DNA of 64,000 nucleotides, taken from positions 1,364,001-1,428,000 of the forward strand of contig CAVOSX010000001.1 of NCBI GenBank assembly GCA_963699015.1, given 5' to 3'. Within the stretch, counting starts at the first letter, position 1. Each line of letters begins with the position of its first letter. The position numbers and the translations under genes are program-made. Shown piece by piece: positions 56,478 to 64,000 of this stretch. This stretch comes from PALSA-505 sp963699015 (GTDB lineage: Bacteria; Actinomycetota; Actinomycetes; Streptosporangiales; Streptosporangiaceae). Below the pieces are notes generated by a model. The model did not search any database. It had not been told where the DNA came from and was given only the letters and a program-made list of their open reading frames with translations.

Positions 56478-57698
56478 TCATCCTGAGATGCCCGCAGCCT
56501 TGCACTCCGCGGAGTACTTGCCCTTGCAGAGCTGCGACGCAGGCACGAAATTGTCCGCGATCACGGTGCTGTTCATGTTCGCGGTGGTCACCCAGGTGGG
56601 CGTCAGCAGTACCGAGGCCACCTGGGTCTTGGTCTGCGGATCCTCGGTCTTGAGGTTCAGCAGGCTCGCCGGCGGGGTGTCCCCGGCCCGCACGTACATG
56701 GCCAGGGCGGCGGCCGCCTGGGCCTCCAGGTAGATCGGCTTATACACGGTCCCGCACTGGTAGCCGGACAGGATGTTCTGCAGGCCGGTCAGCGTGGCGT
56801 CCTGGCCGGTGGTGGGGAACGTCTTGGCCTTGACGCCCTTGTTCTGCAGATAGTGGATAATCGGCGCGCCGTTCTCGTCGTTCGGGATCAGGGCGGTGTT
56901 GATGTTCGGGTGCGCGGTGAACTGCTGCTGGAATTCGCTCAGCGCGGTCGGCGGGTCCCAGGTCCCTGGCGGGTTGCTCACGTCCTTCCAGGCACCGGAG
57001 CTGAAGTGCGGCTTGAGCACCGCGTCGTAGCCCTGCGCGAACAGCGTCGCGTTGTTGTCGGTGGGCGCGCCCTTCATGACAATCACCTGCGGCTTCTTGA
57101 CCCCCCAGGCCGCCACGCAGCTGACCAGGCCCTGCCCCATCTTCTGGCCGACCACCACGTTGTTGAAGCTCACGTAGTACTTGCGGGTACCGCCCAGGGT
57201 GAGCCGGTCGTAGTCGATCACGACGACGCCGTGCGACTTCGCGTAGTTCTCGATGTGCGCGCCCACGCCGGAGTCGAGCGGGTCGACGAGCAAGACGCTG
57301 GCGCCCTTGGTGATGGCCGTCTGGGCGTCGCTGAACTGGGTCGAGTCGCTGCCCAGCGCGTTCTGGATGGTGAACTGCGACGACTTGAGGCCGGCCTTGG
57401 TGAAGGACTCCTTCAGGTAGGGCGCGTCGAACTCCACGTAGCGGGTGGAGGAAACGGTGTCGGGCAGGATCACGGCCACGTTGCCCTTGCCCTTGGCCGC
57501 CAGCGGCTTGAGCTTCGTCATCGCGCTGAAGGAGTTGTTGATCTCGCTGAGGCTCAGCTGCGGCACCGAGCTGCCGGAGCTTGCCGGGGAACTACTGCCG
57601 CTACTGGATGAGCCGCCGCTACTGCCGCAGGCGGCAACCACCAGGGCTGCGCTCGCGGCCACCGCCGTCAGCCCCACTCGCTTTGTCACTGAAAACAA
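56478..57698 (-). CDS. Sugar-type ABC substrate-binding lipoprotein
   Basis: A 406-residue periplasmic-binding-protein-like lipoprotein. Signal with lipobox LVVAACGSSGG (Cys24), then a Ser-rich linker and the type-1 binding fold (KGNVAVILPDTVSSTRYVEF, ALGSDSTQFSDAQTAITKGA, SVLLVDPLDSGVGAHIENYA, VVVIDYDRLTLGGTRKYYVS, ALIPNDENGAPIIHYLQNKG, TGQDATLTGLQNILSGYQCG). It resembles XylF/RbsB-type sugar binders. TTG 57698 is chosen because GAGGTGG lies 6 nt upstream; GTG 57689 is possible. It is the first transport gene of the operon after a 224-nt regulatory gap. Confidence 0.92.
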   Translation of the reverse strand: MFSVTKRVGLTAVAASAALVVAACGSSGGSSSSGSSSPASSGSSVPQLSLSEINNSFSAMTKLKPLAAKGKGNVAVILPDTVSSTRYVEFDAPYLKESFTKAGLKSSQFTIQNALGSDSTQFSDAQTAITKGASVLLVDPLDSGVGAHIENYAKSHGVVVIDYDRLTLGGTRKYYVSFNNVVVGQKMGQGLVSCVAAWGVKKPQVIVMKGAPTDNNATLFAQGYDAVLKPHFSSGAWKDVSNPPGTWDPPTALSEFQQQFTAHPNINTALIPNDENGAPIIHYLQNKGVKAKTFPTTGQDATLTGLQNILSGYQCGTVYKPIYLEAQAAAALAMYVRAGDTPPASLLNLKTEDPQTKTQVASVLLTPTWVTTANMNSTVIADNFVPASQLCKGKYSAECKAAGISG

Positions 57699-57922
57699 CG
57701 AAAACCACCTCGTTCGTGGGCGGGACGTGTCCGCACGTATCTGAGATCAGGTCCGCATGGCGGCCACCGCAGGCCGACACCTGTCGAGGCAAACATTAGG
57801 CCCAGATGAATGAACAGCGGCGTTAACATTCGAGCTGCCGCGTAAAAAAAGTGTAAACGGGCTAGACAGAGCGGACCGCGATTGCGCGGCTGCCGCCTGG
57901 GCCGGCCGCCCAGCGCGGTATG
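57699..57922. promoter_or_regulatory. AT-enriched regulatory gap before the transport genes
   Basis: This gap separates the response regulator from the binding-protein gene on the same strand. It is notably AT-richer than its surroundings, with a run of seven A (57845-57851), GTTTACAC and TGTTAACG patterns on the minus strand, and a CATTAG block at about 57793-57798. It likely carries the promoter of the transport genes and sites for the adjacent response regulator or a LacI-type protein. No exact sites could be assigned. Confidence 0.45.
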
Positions 57923-58642
57923 TCATTCCGCCGCGATCCGGTAGCCGGCCCGGGGCTGGGTGATGATCAGCGGCGCACCGCCGTCCGACTCGAGCTTGGC
58001 CCGCAGCCGGCGGACATAGACCCGCACGTACTCGGTCTCGGTCTCGTAGCCGTGGCCCCACACTCGCCGCAACAGGTGGGTGCCGCTGAGCAGCTTACCG
58101 CGGTTCACGGCCAGCTCGCGCAGCAGGGCGAACTCGGTCGGGGTGAGATGGACGGGCCTGCCGCCCCGGCGCACCTGCTGGCCGGCCGAATCCACCTCGA
58201 CGTCGCCGATGGCGATGACGGGCGGCACGGTCTCGGGGGCGGATTCGGCGGGCCGGGTGCGGCGCAGGGTGGCGGTGATCCGGGCCAGCAGTTCCTCGAT
58301 GCTGAATGGCTTGGTCATGTAGTCGTCCGCGCCCATGTTCAGCGCGGTCACCTTGTCCCGTTCCCCGCCGCGGGCCGACACCACGATGATGGCCACCGAT
58401 GACCGCTCGCGGATGAGCCGGCACAGCTCGAATCCGTCTATCCCGGGCAGCATCAGGTCCAGCAGGACGATGTCCGGCTCCTCGGTCTCCAGCAGGGCCA
58501 GCGCGCGCAGCCCGTCCGTGGACACGACCGTGTCGAAGCCGCGCACGGCCAGGTTGGACCGGATCAGATCCACGATGTTCGGGTCATCTTCGACCACGAG
58601 CGCCCGCGTCTGCACCGCCTGGTCAAACACCTGGATACGCAC
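57923..58642 (-). CDS. OmpR/KdpE-like response regulator
   Basis: A 239-residue two-domain regulator. Receiver domain with acidic pocket VVEDDPNIV, phosphoacceptor Asp62 in IVLLDLMLPG, and Lys in DDYMTKPFS. Winged-helix DNA-binding domain: LTPTEFALLRELAVNRGKLL, LLRRVWGHGYETETEYVRVY, then VRRLRAKLESDGG and RAGYRIAAE. The C-terminal domain resembles KdpE. GTG 58642 follows GAGGATG. It is 39 nt after the histidine kinase, its probable partner, and upstream of the sugar transporter genes it may control. Confidence 0.93.
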   Translation of the reverse strand: MRIQVFDQAVQTRALVVEDDPNIVDLIRSNLAVRGFDTVVSTDGLRALALLETEEPDIVLLDLMLPGIDGFELCRLIRERSSVAIIVVSARGGERDKVTALNMGADDYMTKPFSIEELLARITATLRRTRPAESAPETVPPVIAIGDVEVDSAGQQVRRGGRPVHLTPTEFALLRELAVNRGKLLSGTHLLRRVWGHGYETETEYVRVYVRRLRAKLESDGGAPLIITQPRAGYRIAAE

Positions 58643-58681
58643 CCATCCTCGTCGTCAGGCCATCGCCCCGGCCCGGCCGCA

Positions 58682-60490
58682 TCACCGCCCGATCCGCACG
58701 TTATCGCCGACGGCGGGCCGAACCGCGGCGGGCGGGGTCACGGCCTGCGGCTGGGCCGGGACCTGGAGAGTCGCGGGCACCGGATCCGAGGGCTTCTCCA
58801 CCGGCAGGTGGATGCGGAAGCACGTCCCCGGCGAGACCGGTTCGAGCTCGATCCGGCCGCCGTGAGCGGCCACGATCCCCCTGGCTATGGACAGTCCCAG
58901 TCCCGCGCCGCGGCTTCCGGTACGCAGCCGGGGCATCGACTCGAACGGCGCGAGCATGAGCTCGGTGGCTATCCCGCGGCCGTTGTCGGCGACGCTGACC
59001 GTGATGGCGGCTGGCCCGTCGGCGCGGGCGGTGACCAGGACCCGGGTACCCGGCGGGTTGTGGCCGAGTGCGTTGGTCAGCAGGTTGACGAAAAGCTGTT
59101 CCAGGCGGTCATGATCGGCCCAGACCACCGGCAGGCCGGGCTCGCAGTTCACCTCGATCTGCGGGACGCAGGCGGGCGGAAGGCAGGCCACGGCGGCCTC
59201 AAGCACCAGCGGGATGTCGCACCAGTCGCTCTGCAGCCGGAGAATCCCGGACTCGATCGCGGAGAAGTCGAGCAGATCCTCGACCAGGCGGCCAAGCCGT
59301 GACGACTCAGCCGCGATCCGGGCCAGGAACCGCTGCTGTGATTCGGCGTCCCAGGTCACGTCCGGCTGCAGCAGGCTGGACGCGTAGCCTCTGATCGCCG
59401 TGAGCGGCGTCCTGAGCTCGTGACTGAGACGGCCCAGGAAGCCGCGCTGCAAATCCTGCGACCGCCGCAGGCTGAGGGTCTCCTGGTGGGCCACCCCGGC
59501 CTCCTCGCGCTCCAGCGCGAGCCTGAGGGAATGAGCGGCGTCCTCCAGCAGGGCGCTCACGTCGGGCGGGGGGGCCGCGCGCTCCCAGCGGGCCACCAGG
59601 GCGGTCGGCCCGCCGGGGGCGGCGAACGTAACGGAGAGGTGCCGCTCGCCGGGCGGGGCTGACCCCTCCAGTGCCGCGCCCTCATGACCGGGGACGGCGA
59701 ACGCGGACCCGGCGGCCCCGAGCGCGGCCTGCGTCGCAGCCGAGTCCTTTCCGCTGCCGGCCGATTCCGAGTGGGCGCGGCAGGCAGCTGAGCCATCCGG
59801 CTGCCGGACAATCAGCGCGACCTCATCTGCCTCCAGGCCGCGCCGCAGCGAGGCCAGCGCGATGCCGAGGCCGTCGGCGACGGGGATGGCGCCGGCCAGG
59901 GTCTCGAGCATCTCCCTGATCGTCTCGAGCGAGCGGTTGCGGGCGGTGACCTCGTCGAGCAGCCGGTCGCGGTCGATCGCGCTGGCCGCGTACCCGGCGT
60001 ACAGGGTGGCCAGGTCGAGATCATCGCGCCGCGGCTTTCCGGTCATTGCCCGGAACACGGTGATGACGCCCAGCAGCCCGCCAGGGCCGAGCACGGGTAC
60101 CGACCAGGAGCTGGCCACCTTGGCCAGCCTGCCGACCTCGCTGAACCGCGCCCAGGCGGGGCCGACCTGCACGTTCTCCTCGACCACGGGCACTTCTGAC
60201 TCCGCGACCAGCCCTACCGGCCCCCCGGCGGGCCCGCGGGGCAGCCTGGACCACGCCGCCAGCAGGGAAGGCGCCAGCCCCAGCGACGCCGCGCAGACCA
60301 GCGAGTCATCCTGCGGCAGGTGGATGCACAGCCGCTCGCTGCCCAGGGCCGCACCCAGCGCCGACAGGATCAGCGACAGGCTAGATGACGGGTCCGAGGA
60401 CACCAGCCGGTCGGCGAGCCCGTGCAGCCGGATCAGCTGGCGGCGGGCCGAGGAGTTCGACCTCCTGACCGGACACCAGCGCCACCACAT
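58682..60490 (-). CDS. GAF-domain sensor histidine kinase
   Basis: A 602-residue soluble histidine kinase without membrane helices. Residues 20-190 form a GAF domain (LHGLADRLVSSDPSSSLSLI, ERLCIHLPQDDSLVCAASLG, VASSWSVPVLGPGGLLGVIT), followed by a second GAF-like part. HisKA H-box LGRLSHELRTPLTAIRGYAS has His357. HATPase: N-box LFVNLLTNALGHNPPGTRVL, G1 VSVADNGRGIATELM, G2 GSRGAGLGLSIARG. A Pro-rich tail follows. GTG 60490 overlaps the ABC ATPase gene by 110 nt; GTG 60403 is an alternative with 23 nt overlap. The sensor is cytoplasmic, so the signal is internal. Confidence 0.88.
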   Translation of the reverse strand: MWWRWCPVRRSNSSARRQLIRLHGLADRLVSSDPSSSLSLILSALGAALGSERLCIHLPQDDSLVCAASLGLAPSLLAAWSRLPRGPAGGPVGLVAESEVPVVEENVQVGPAWARFSEVGRLAKVASSWSVPVLGPGGLLGVITVFRAMTGKPRRDDLDLATLYAGYAASAIDRDRLLDEVTARNRSLETIREMLETLAGAIPVADGLGIALASLRRGLEADEVALIVRQPDGSAACRAHSESAGSGKDSAATQAALGAAGSAFAVPGHEGAALEGSAPPGERHLSVTFAAPGGPTALVARWERAAPPPDVSALLEDAAHSLRLALEREEAGVAHQETLSLRRSQDLQRGFLGRLSHELRTPLTAIRGYASSLLQPDVTWDAESQQRFLARIAAESSRLGRLVEDLLDFSAIESGILRLQSDWCDIPLVLEAAVACLPPACVPQIEVNCEPGLPVVWADHDRLEQLFVNLLTNALGHNPPGTRVLVTARADGPAAITVSVADNGRGIATELMLAPFESMPRLRTGSRGAGLGLSIARGIVAAHGGRIELEPVSPGTCFRIHLPVEKPSDPVPATLQVPAQPQAVTPPAAVRPAVGDNVRIGR

Positions 60491-61211
60491 CGTCGGGGTG
60501 TACCTCGCTGGGCGCCACCGCCTTGATCAGCCGGCCTTGGCGGAGCACGGCGATCCGGTCGGCCAGCCGGAACATCTGGCCGATGTCGTGGCACGCGAGC
60601 ACGATCGTCGTGCCCTGCTCCCGCAGCCGCATGATCAGCTGCTCAACCTGGGAGGACACGTGGACGCCGAGCGACGCGGTGGGCTCATCGAGCAGCAGCA
60701 GCCGCGGGCTGCCGGCTACCGCCCTGGCCACGGCGACCAGCTGGCGCTGCCCGCCGGACAGGGACCTGATCGACCGGGTGGTGTCCGGCATCGAGATACC
60801 CAGCGTCTCGAAGAGCTCGGCCGCGTCGTGGTGCATCCGGCTCCGGGAGAACAGCTGTCTCCTGCGCTCGCGGCCGAGCAGCACATTGGACGCGATGTCG
60901 AGGTTGTCGCACAGCGCCAGGTCCTGCCACACCACGCGAACGCCCCGGCGCTTGGCGGCGATGGGGTCAGGCGGCATGGACTGGCCGTCCAGCCTGATCG
61001 TGCCGGAAGCGGGAGCAATGTCGCCGGCGATGCACCGGATCAGCGTGGTCTTGCCGGCGCCGTTCTCGCCCGCCAGCGCCAGCACCTCGCCGGCCGGCAC
61101 GTCGAAGTCGACGCCGTCAAGCGCCGTCAGCGAACCGAACCGCGCCACGAGCCGGGACACCGACAGCTGCGGCGATCCCGCCGCCGGGGACTGCTCAGCC
61201 GCCTCGGTCAT
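60381..61211 (-). CDS. Sugar-type ABC ATPase, intact
   Basis: A 276-residue single-domain ATPase: ARFGSLTALDGVDFDVPAGE, P-loop GENGAGKTTLIRC, Q-loop VWQDLALCDNLDI, signature SLSGGQRQLVAVARAV, Walker B RLLLLDEPTASLG and H-switch IVLACHDIG. All catalytic residues are present. The sequence is clearly related to the second ATPase at 55581-56441 (shared QDLALCDNLDI, LSGGQRQ), so the locus has one intact and one altered copy, separated by the kinase, regulator and binding-protein genes. ATG 61211. It overlaps the kinase gene and lies 43 nt behind ispG. Confidence 0.9.
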   Translation of the reverse strand: MTEAAEQSPAAGSPQLSVSRLVARFGSLTALDGVDFDVPAGEVLALAGENGAGKTTLIRCIAGDIAPASGTIRLDGQSMPPDPIAAKRRGVRVVWQDLALCDNLDIASNVLLGRERRRQLFSRSRMHHDAAELFETLGISMPDTTRSIRSLSGGQRQLVAVARAVAGSPRLLLLDEPTASLGVHVSSQVEQLIMRLREQGTTIVLACHDIGQMFRLADRIAVLRQGRLIKAVAPSEVHPDDVVALVSGQEVELLGPPPADPAARARRPAGVLGPVI

Positions 61212-61254
61212 GCCCACTATTGTGACCCGCGGCCCGGACCCCGAACGCGCGAGA

Positions 61255-62421
61255 TCAGGAAACAACCACCTCAGGCGCCCCAGGGGCCTCGGCTGCATTC
61301 TCCTGCAACTCGGCCAGCTTCATGGCCTCCTCGATCAGGGTCTCCACGATCTGCGACTCGGGCACGGTCTTGATCACCTCGCCCTTGACGAAGATCTGGC
61401 CCTTGCCGTTGCCCGAGGCCACGCCCAGATCGGCCTCGCGGGCCTCGCCAGGACCGTTGACGACGCAGCCCATCACCGCGACCCGGAGCGGGACTTCCAT
61501 GCCCTCCAGGCCCGCGGTCACCCGGTCGGCGAGCGTGTACACGTCGACCTGGGCGCGGCCGCAGGACGGGCAGGAGACGATCTCCAGCCCCCGCTCCCGC
61601 AGGCCGAGCGATTCCAGGATCGCGATGCCGACCTTGACCTCCTCGACCGGCGGCGCCGACAGCGACACCCGGATCGTGTCACCGATCCCCTCAGCCAGCA
61701 GGGCGCCGAACGCGACCGCGGACTTGACCGTGCCCTGGAACGCGGGGCCGGCCTCGGTGACCCCGAGATGCAACGGGTAGTCACATCGCTCGGCCAGCTC
61801 ACGGTAGGCGTTGACCATCACGACCGGGTCGTGGTGCTTGACCGAGATCTTGATGTCAGTGAACCCGTGCTCCTCGAACAGCGAGCACTCCCAGAGCGCG
61901 GACTCGACCAGTGCCCCGGCGGTGGCCTTGCCGTGCTTGGCCAGCAGCCGCTTGTCCAGCGATCCCGCGTTCACGCCGATCCGGATGGGCACGCCTGCAG
62001 CCGAGGCGGCCTTGGCGATCTCCGCGACCTTGTCGTCGAAGGCCTTGATGTTGCCGGGGTTCACCCGCACCGCGGCGCAGCCCGCGTCGATGGCCGCGAA
62101 CACGTACCTCGGCTGGAAGTGGATGTCGGCGATCACCGGGATCTGCGACTTGCGCGCGATGTCCGCGAGCGCGTCGGCGTCATCCTGCGACGGGACCGCG
62201 ACCCTGACGATCTGGCAGCCGGTGGCGGTGAGCTCCGCGATCTGCTGCAGCGTGGCGTTCACGTCCGCGGTCAGCGTGGTGGTCATCGACTGCACGGAGA
62301 CCGGCGCGCCGCCGCCCACCGGGACGGCGTGCGATCCCTTGCCCACCATGATCTGACGAGATTTGCGCCGCGCCGCGATCTGGGCACGCGGCGGCTGGGG
62401 CAGGCCAAGATCAACGGTCAT
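61255..62421 (-). CDS. ispG: 4-hydroxy-3-methylbut-2-en-1-yl diphosphate synthase
   Basis: A 388-residue IspG (GcpE) of the MEP isoprenoid pathway, which makes HMBPP using a 4Fe-4S cluster. TIM-barrel part: VSVQSMTTTLTADVNATLQQ, VIADIHFQPRYVFAAIDAGC, VNPGNIKAFDDKV, GVTEAGPAFQGTVKSAVA. Cluster domain: VSCPSCGRAQVDV and AVMGCVVNGPGEAREADLGV with the three cysteines. The C-terminal tail is acidic. It follows the site-2 protease by 14 nt, the order dxr-rip-ispG being common in actinobacteria. Confidence 0.96.
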   Translation of the reverse strand: MTVDLGLPQPPRAQIAARRKSRQIMVGKGSHAVPVGGGAPVSVQSMTTTLTADVNATLQQIAELTATGCQIVRVAVPSQDDADALADIARKSQIPVIADIHFQPRYVFAAIDAGCAAVRVNPGNIKAFDDKVAEIAKAASAAGVPIRIGVNAGSLDKRLLAKHGKATAGALVESALWECSLFEEHGFTDIKISVKHHDPVVMVNAYRELAERCDYPLHLGVTEAGPAFQGTVKSAVAFGALLAEGIGDTIRVSLSAPPVEEVKVGIAILESLGLRERGLEIVSCPSCGRAQVDVYTLADRVTAGLEGMEVPLRVAVMGCVVNGPGEAREADLGVASGNGKGQIFVKGEVIKTVPESQIVETLIEEAMKLAELQENAAEAPGAPEVVVS

Positions 62422-62435
62422 GATGCCGGTTCGCC

Positions 62436-63626
62436 TTACTGAAGGATGTTTATCGGGTTGACGAGGTCCGCCAGGATCAGGAGCAGCGAGAAGCCGATCA
62501 AGACGGCGAACACGCCGAAACTCACAGGGATCAGCTTAGTCATGTCGACCAGGCCGGGGTCCGGCTTACCCCGAAGCCGGGCCAGCCAGGCCCGGATCCG
62601 CTCGTAGATCACGACCGCGATGTGCCCGCCGTCCAGCGGCAGCAGCGGCAGCAGGTTGAGCAGGCCGATGAAGATGTTCACCGAGATCACGATCAGCAGC
62701 ACCAGCGACGCCTTGGACTGCCACCCGATGTTGGCCGCCACCACCTGGCCGGTGATCTCGCCGACGCCGACCACGCTGGTGACCTGCCCCGCCGACGTGC
62801 TGGACCGGTTCTTGGCGAACAGGTGCGAGATCGAGGACGGCAGGCCGCGGACCACGTCCCCCGTGCCGGTGACCGCCTGGCTGAACATGGAGCCCGCGTA
62901 GCTGACGGCCCGCAGCGGGCCGGTGCGCTGGAAGACGGTGGCCGGGGCGACGCCGAGGAACGGGCCTGGCTTGCCGGCGATCTGGGTCTTCGCCAGCGCG
63001 ACGGTCTTGGTGAACTCGGCGCTGCCGCGCTGTATGGTCACCGTCACCGTGCTGTCAGGCGGGCGGCGCCGGATGGCCGAGTCGAACTGGCTCCAGCTAT
63101 GTACCGGCTGGCCGCCGAAGGCGACGATCTTGTCGCCCGGCCGCAGGCCCAGGCGGGCGGCGGGCGAGACCGGCTCGCCCTTGGCGCAGCCCGCGATGTC
63201 GGAGGTCGGAACGCAGGTGACGACGGTGCCGATCGTGGTGCTGTTGGAGTTCTCGATGCCGATGGCCAGCGGGAGCGCGAACAGCAGGACGAAGGCGAGC
63301 AGGAAGTGCATGAACGACCCGGCCGCCAGCACGACGATTCGCTCCCAGGCCGGCTTCACCCGGAACGAGCGGGGCTCGTCGGCGGGATCGACGTCTTCCA
63401 GCGACGTCATGCCGATGATCTTCACGAACCCGCCGGCCGGGATGGCCTTAACCCCGTACTCGGTCTCGCCCTTCGTACGCGACCAGAGCGTCGGCCCGAA
63501 GCCCAGGAAGAACTGGGTCGCCTTCATGCCGAACTTCTTGGCCGTCGCGAAGTGGCCGAACTCGTGCAGCATCACCGAGACGGACAGTGCCACGATGAAG
63601 ATGATCCAGCCGACCAGCACGCTCAT
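62436..63626 (-). CDS. M50 site-2 protease (RseP/Rip1 family)
   Basis: A 396-residue intramembrane zinc protease. Helix 1 holds SVMLHEFGHFATAKKFGMKA (HExxH), helix 2 near residue 95 ERIVVLAAGSFMHFLLAFVL, a PDZ domain (ARLGLRPGDKIVAFGGQPVH), and the third ligand region IGLLNLLPLLPLDGGHIAVV. It cleaves membrane-bound anti-sigma factors or similar proteins; actinobacterial Rip1 controls cell-envelope responses. Located between dxr and ispG. Confidence 0.93.
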   Translation of the reverse strand: MSVLVGWIIFIVALSVSVMLHEFGHFATAKKFGMKATQFFLGFGPTLWSRTKGETEYGVKAIPAGGFVKIIGMTSLEDVDPADEPRSFRVKPAWERIVVLAAGSFMHFLLAFVLLFALPLAIGIENSNSTTIGTVVTCVPTSDIAGCAKGEPVSPAARLGLRPGDKIVAFGGQPVHSWSQFDSAIRRRPPDSTVTVTIQRGSAEFTKTVALAKTQIAGKPGPFLGVAPATVFQRTGPLRAVSYAGSMFSQAVTGTGDVVRGLPSSISHLFAKNRSSTSAGQVTSVVGVGEITGQVVAANIGWQSKASLVLLIVISVNIFIGLLNLLPLLPLDGGHIAVVIYERIRAWLARLRGKPDPGLVDMTKLIPVSFGVFAVLIGFSLLLILADLVNPINILQ

Positions 63627-63653
63627 CCGGCGGCGTCTCCCTCCCGCGGGCCG

Positions 63654-64000
63654 TTACCCGGTGAGTTCCCTTGCCCGCGCGCGTGCCCAGCGATCGGCGT
63701 CGAGCACGTCTTCCAGGCCAACTGCCCCCTGGCGGGCGCCGTCATGCTCCGAGATTACCCGCATCACGGTGTCCACGATCCCGGTGAAGGACAGCGCGCC
63801 GGCCAGGAAGGCGGCCACGCATTCCTCGTTGGCCGCGTTGTAGGCCGCCGGGCAGGTCCCCCCTGCCAGCCCCGCCTCCCGGGCCAGCGAGACCGCGGGG
63901 AACGCGTGCTCATCGAGCGGCTCGAATGTCCAGCTGTGCGCGGTGGTCCAGTCCACCGCCGGCGCGGCGCCGGCGACGCGGTCCGGCCAGGCCAGCGCCA
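63654..64000 (-). CDS. dxr: 1-deoxy-D-xylulose-5-phosphate reductoisomerase, C-terminal part
   Basis: The C-terminal ~115 residues of Dxr, the enzyme forming MEP with NADPH; the rest lies beyond the window. Visible are ALAWPDRVAGAAPAVDWTTA, HSWTFEPLDEHAFPAVSLAR, GGTCPAAYNAANEECVAAFL (conserved NAANE motif) and FTGIVDTVMRVISEHD. It is upstream of the site-2 protease (27 nt gap), the start of the MEP-linked run. Confidence 0.93.
   Translation of the reverse strand, partial: ALAWPDRVAGAAPAVDWTTAHSWTFEPLDEHAFPAVSLAREAGLAGGTCPAAYNAANEECVAAFLAGALSFTGIVDTVMRVISEHDGARQGAVGLEDVLDADRWARARARELTG

Noticed and set aside
57845..57851. A7 run as intrinsic terminator for genes on the minus strand
   Set aside because: It would be a T-run on the minus strand, but lacks a preceding GC-rich hairpin, and the downstream response-regulator frame is on the other side of the gap.

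Overview
The window is high-GC DNA (roughly 70% or more by eye) with GTG/TTG starts, frequent 4-nt stop/start overlaps and strong third-position GC. Together with a DUF222/13E12-type protein, an F420-type LLM oxidoreductase, a mycothiol-associated DsbA-family protein and a classic actinobacterial rimP-to-dapB block, this points to a filamentous or soil actinomycete (Streptosporangiales/Frankiales-like; the genus cannot be fixed from sequence alone). No rRNA, tRNA or CRISPR array is visible.

Layout. 0-2.1 kb: the N-terminal part of a DUF222 protein, then a complete IS5-family insertion sequence abutting the 3' end of a VOC gene. 2.1-9.6 kb: a minus-strand run (DsbA-like, aldehyde dehydrogenase, rpiB, VOC) divergent from pepN, then malQ. 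9.7-18.1 kb: a DUF4232 lipoprotein, an amidase with a frameshift, a NERD-domain protein facing the remains of a DUF1348 gene, an ilvD broken by five +1 shifts, a GNAT gene, menA with one shift, and an SPFH/NfeD pair. 18.3-30 kb: an acyl-CoA ligase, a three-gene flavin electron-transfer module (ferric-reductase-like, FMN-binding, ApbE), an MMPL transporter, a hydrolase, a phzF-arsR-ridA operon with its probable operator, and small enzymes (Nudix, nitroreductase, XdhC-like, LLM oxidoreductase).

31-45 kb is one long minus-strand run for translation and RNA metabolism: rimP, nusA, ylxR, infB, DUF503, rbfA, nrnA, truB, ribF, rpsO, pnp, M16 peptidase, dapB. Many of its genes overlap by 4 nt. 45-54 kb holds a ferritin-like lipoprotein pair, a HelD/HelR-type RNA polymerase-associated motor with a RAE-like promoter element, proA, an unrecognised gene divergent from a short TPR protein, a DUF4081/GNAT protein, a tripeptidyl-aminopeptidase-like hydrolase and a small membrane protein.

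54-61 kb is a coherent minus-strand locus: ABC ATPase, GAF-histidine kinase, response regulator, sugar-type binding lipoprotein, second ABC ATPase, permease. The second ATPase has Leu (encoded by a rare TTA) in place of the Walker A Ser/Thr. 61.2-64 kb is the MEP isoprenoid block ispG, site-2 protease (rip/rseP), dxr (cut by the window end).

At least nine single-base indels interrupt otherwise well-conserved genes between 11.7 and 35.3 kb; none was noticed from 36 to 64 kb. Because ilvD, menA and pnp are core genes, local sequence error is at least as likely as real gene decay. The most distinctive loci are the two-ATPase/two-component sugar ABC cluster, the HelR-like gene with its promoter element, the flavinylated electron-transfer module and the phzF-arsR-ridA operon.
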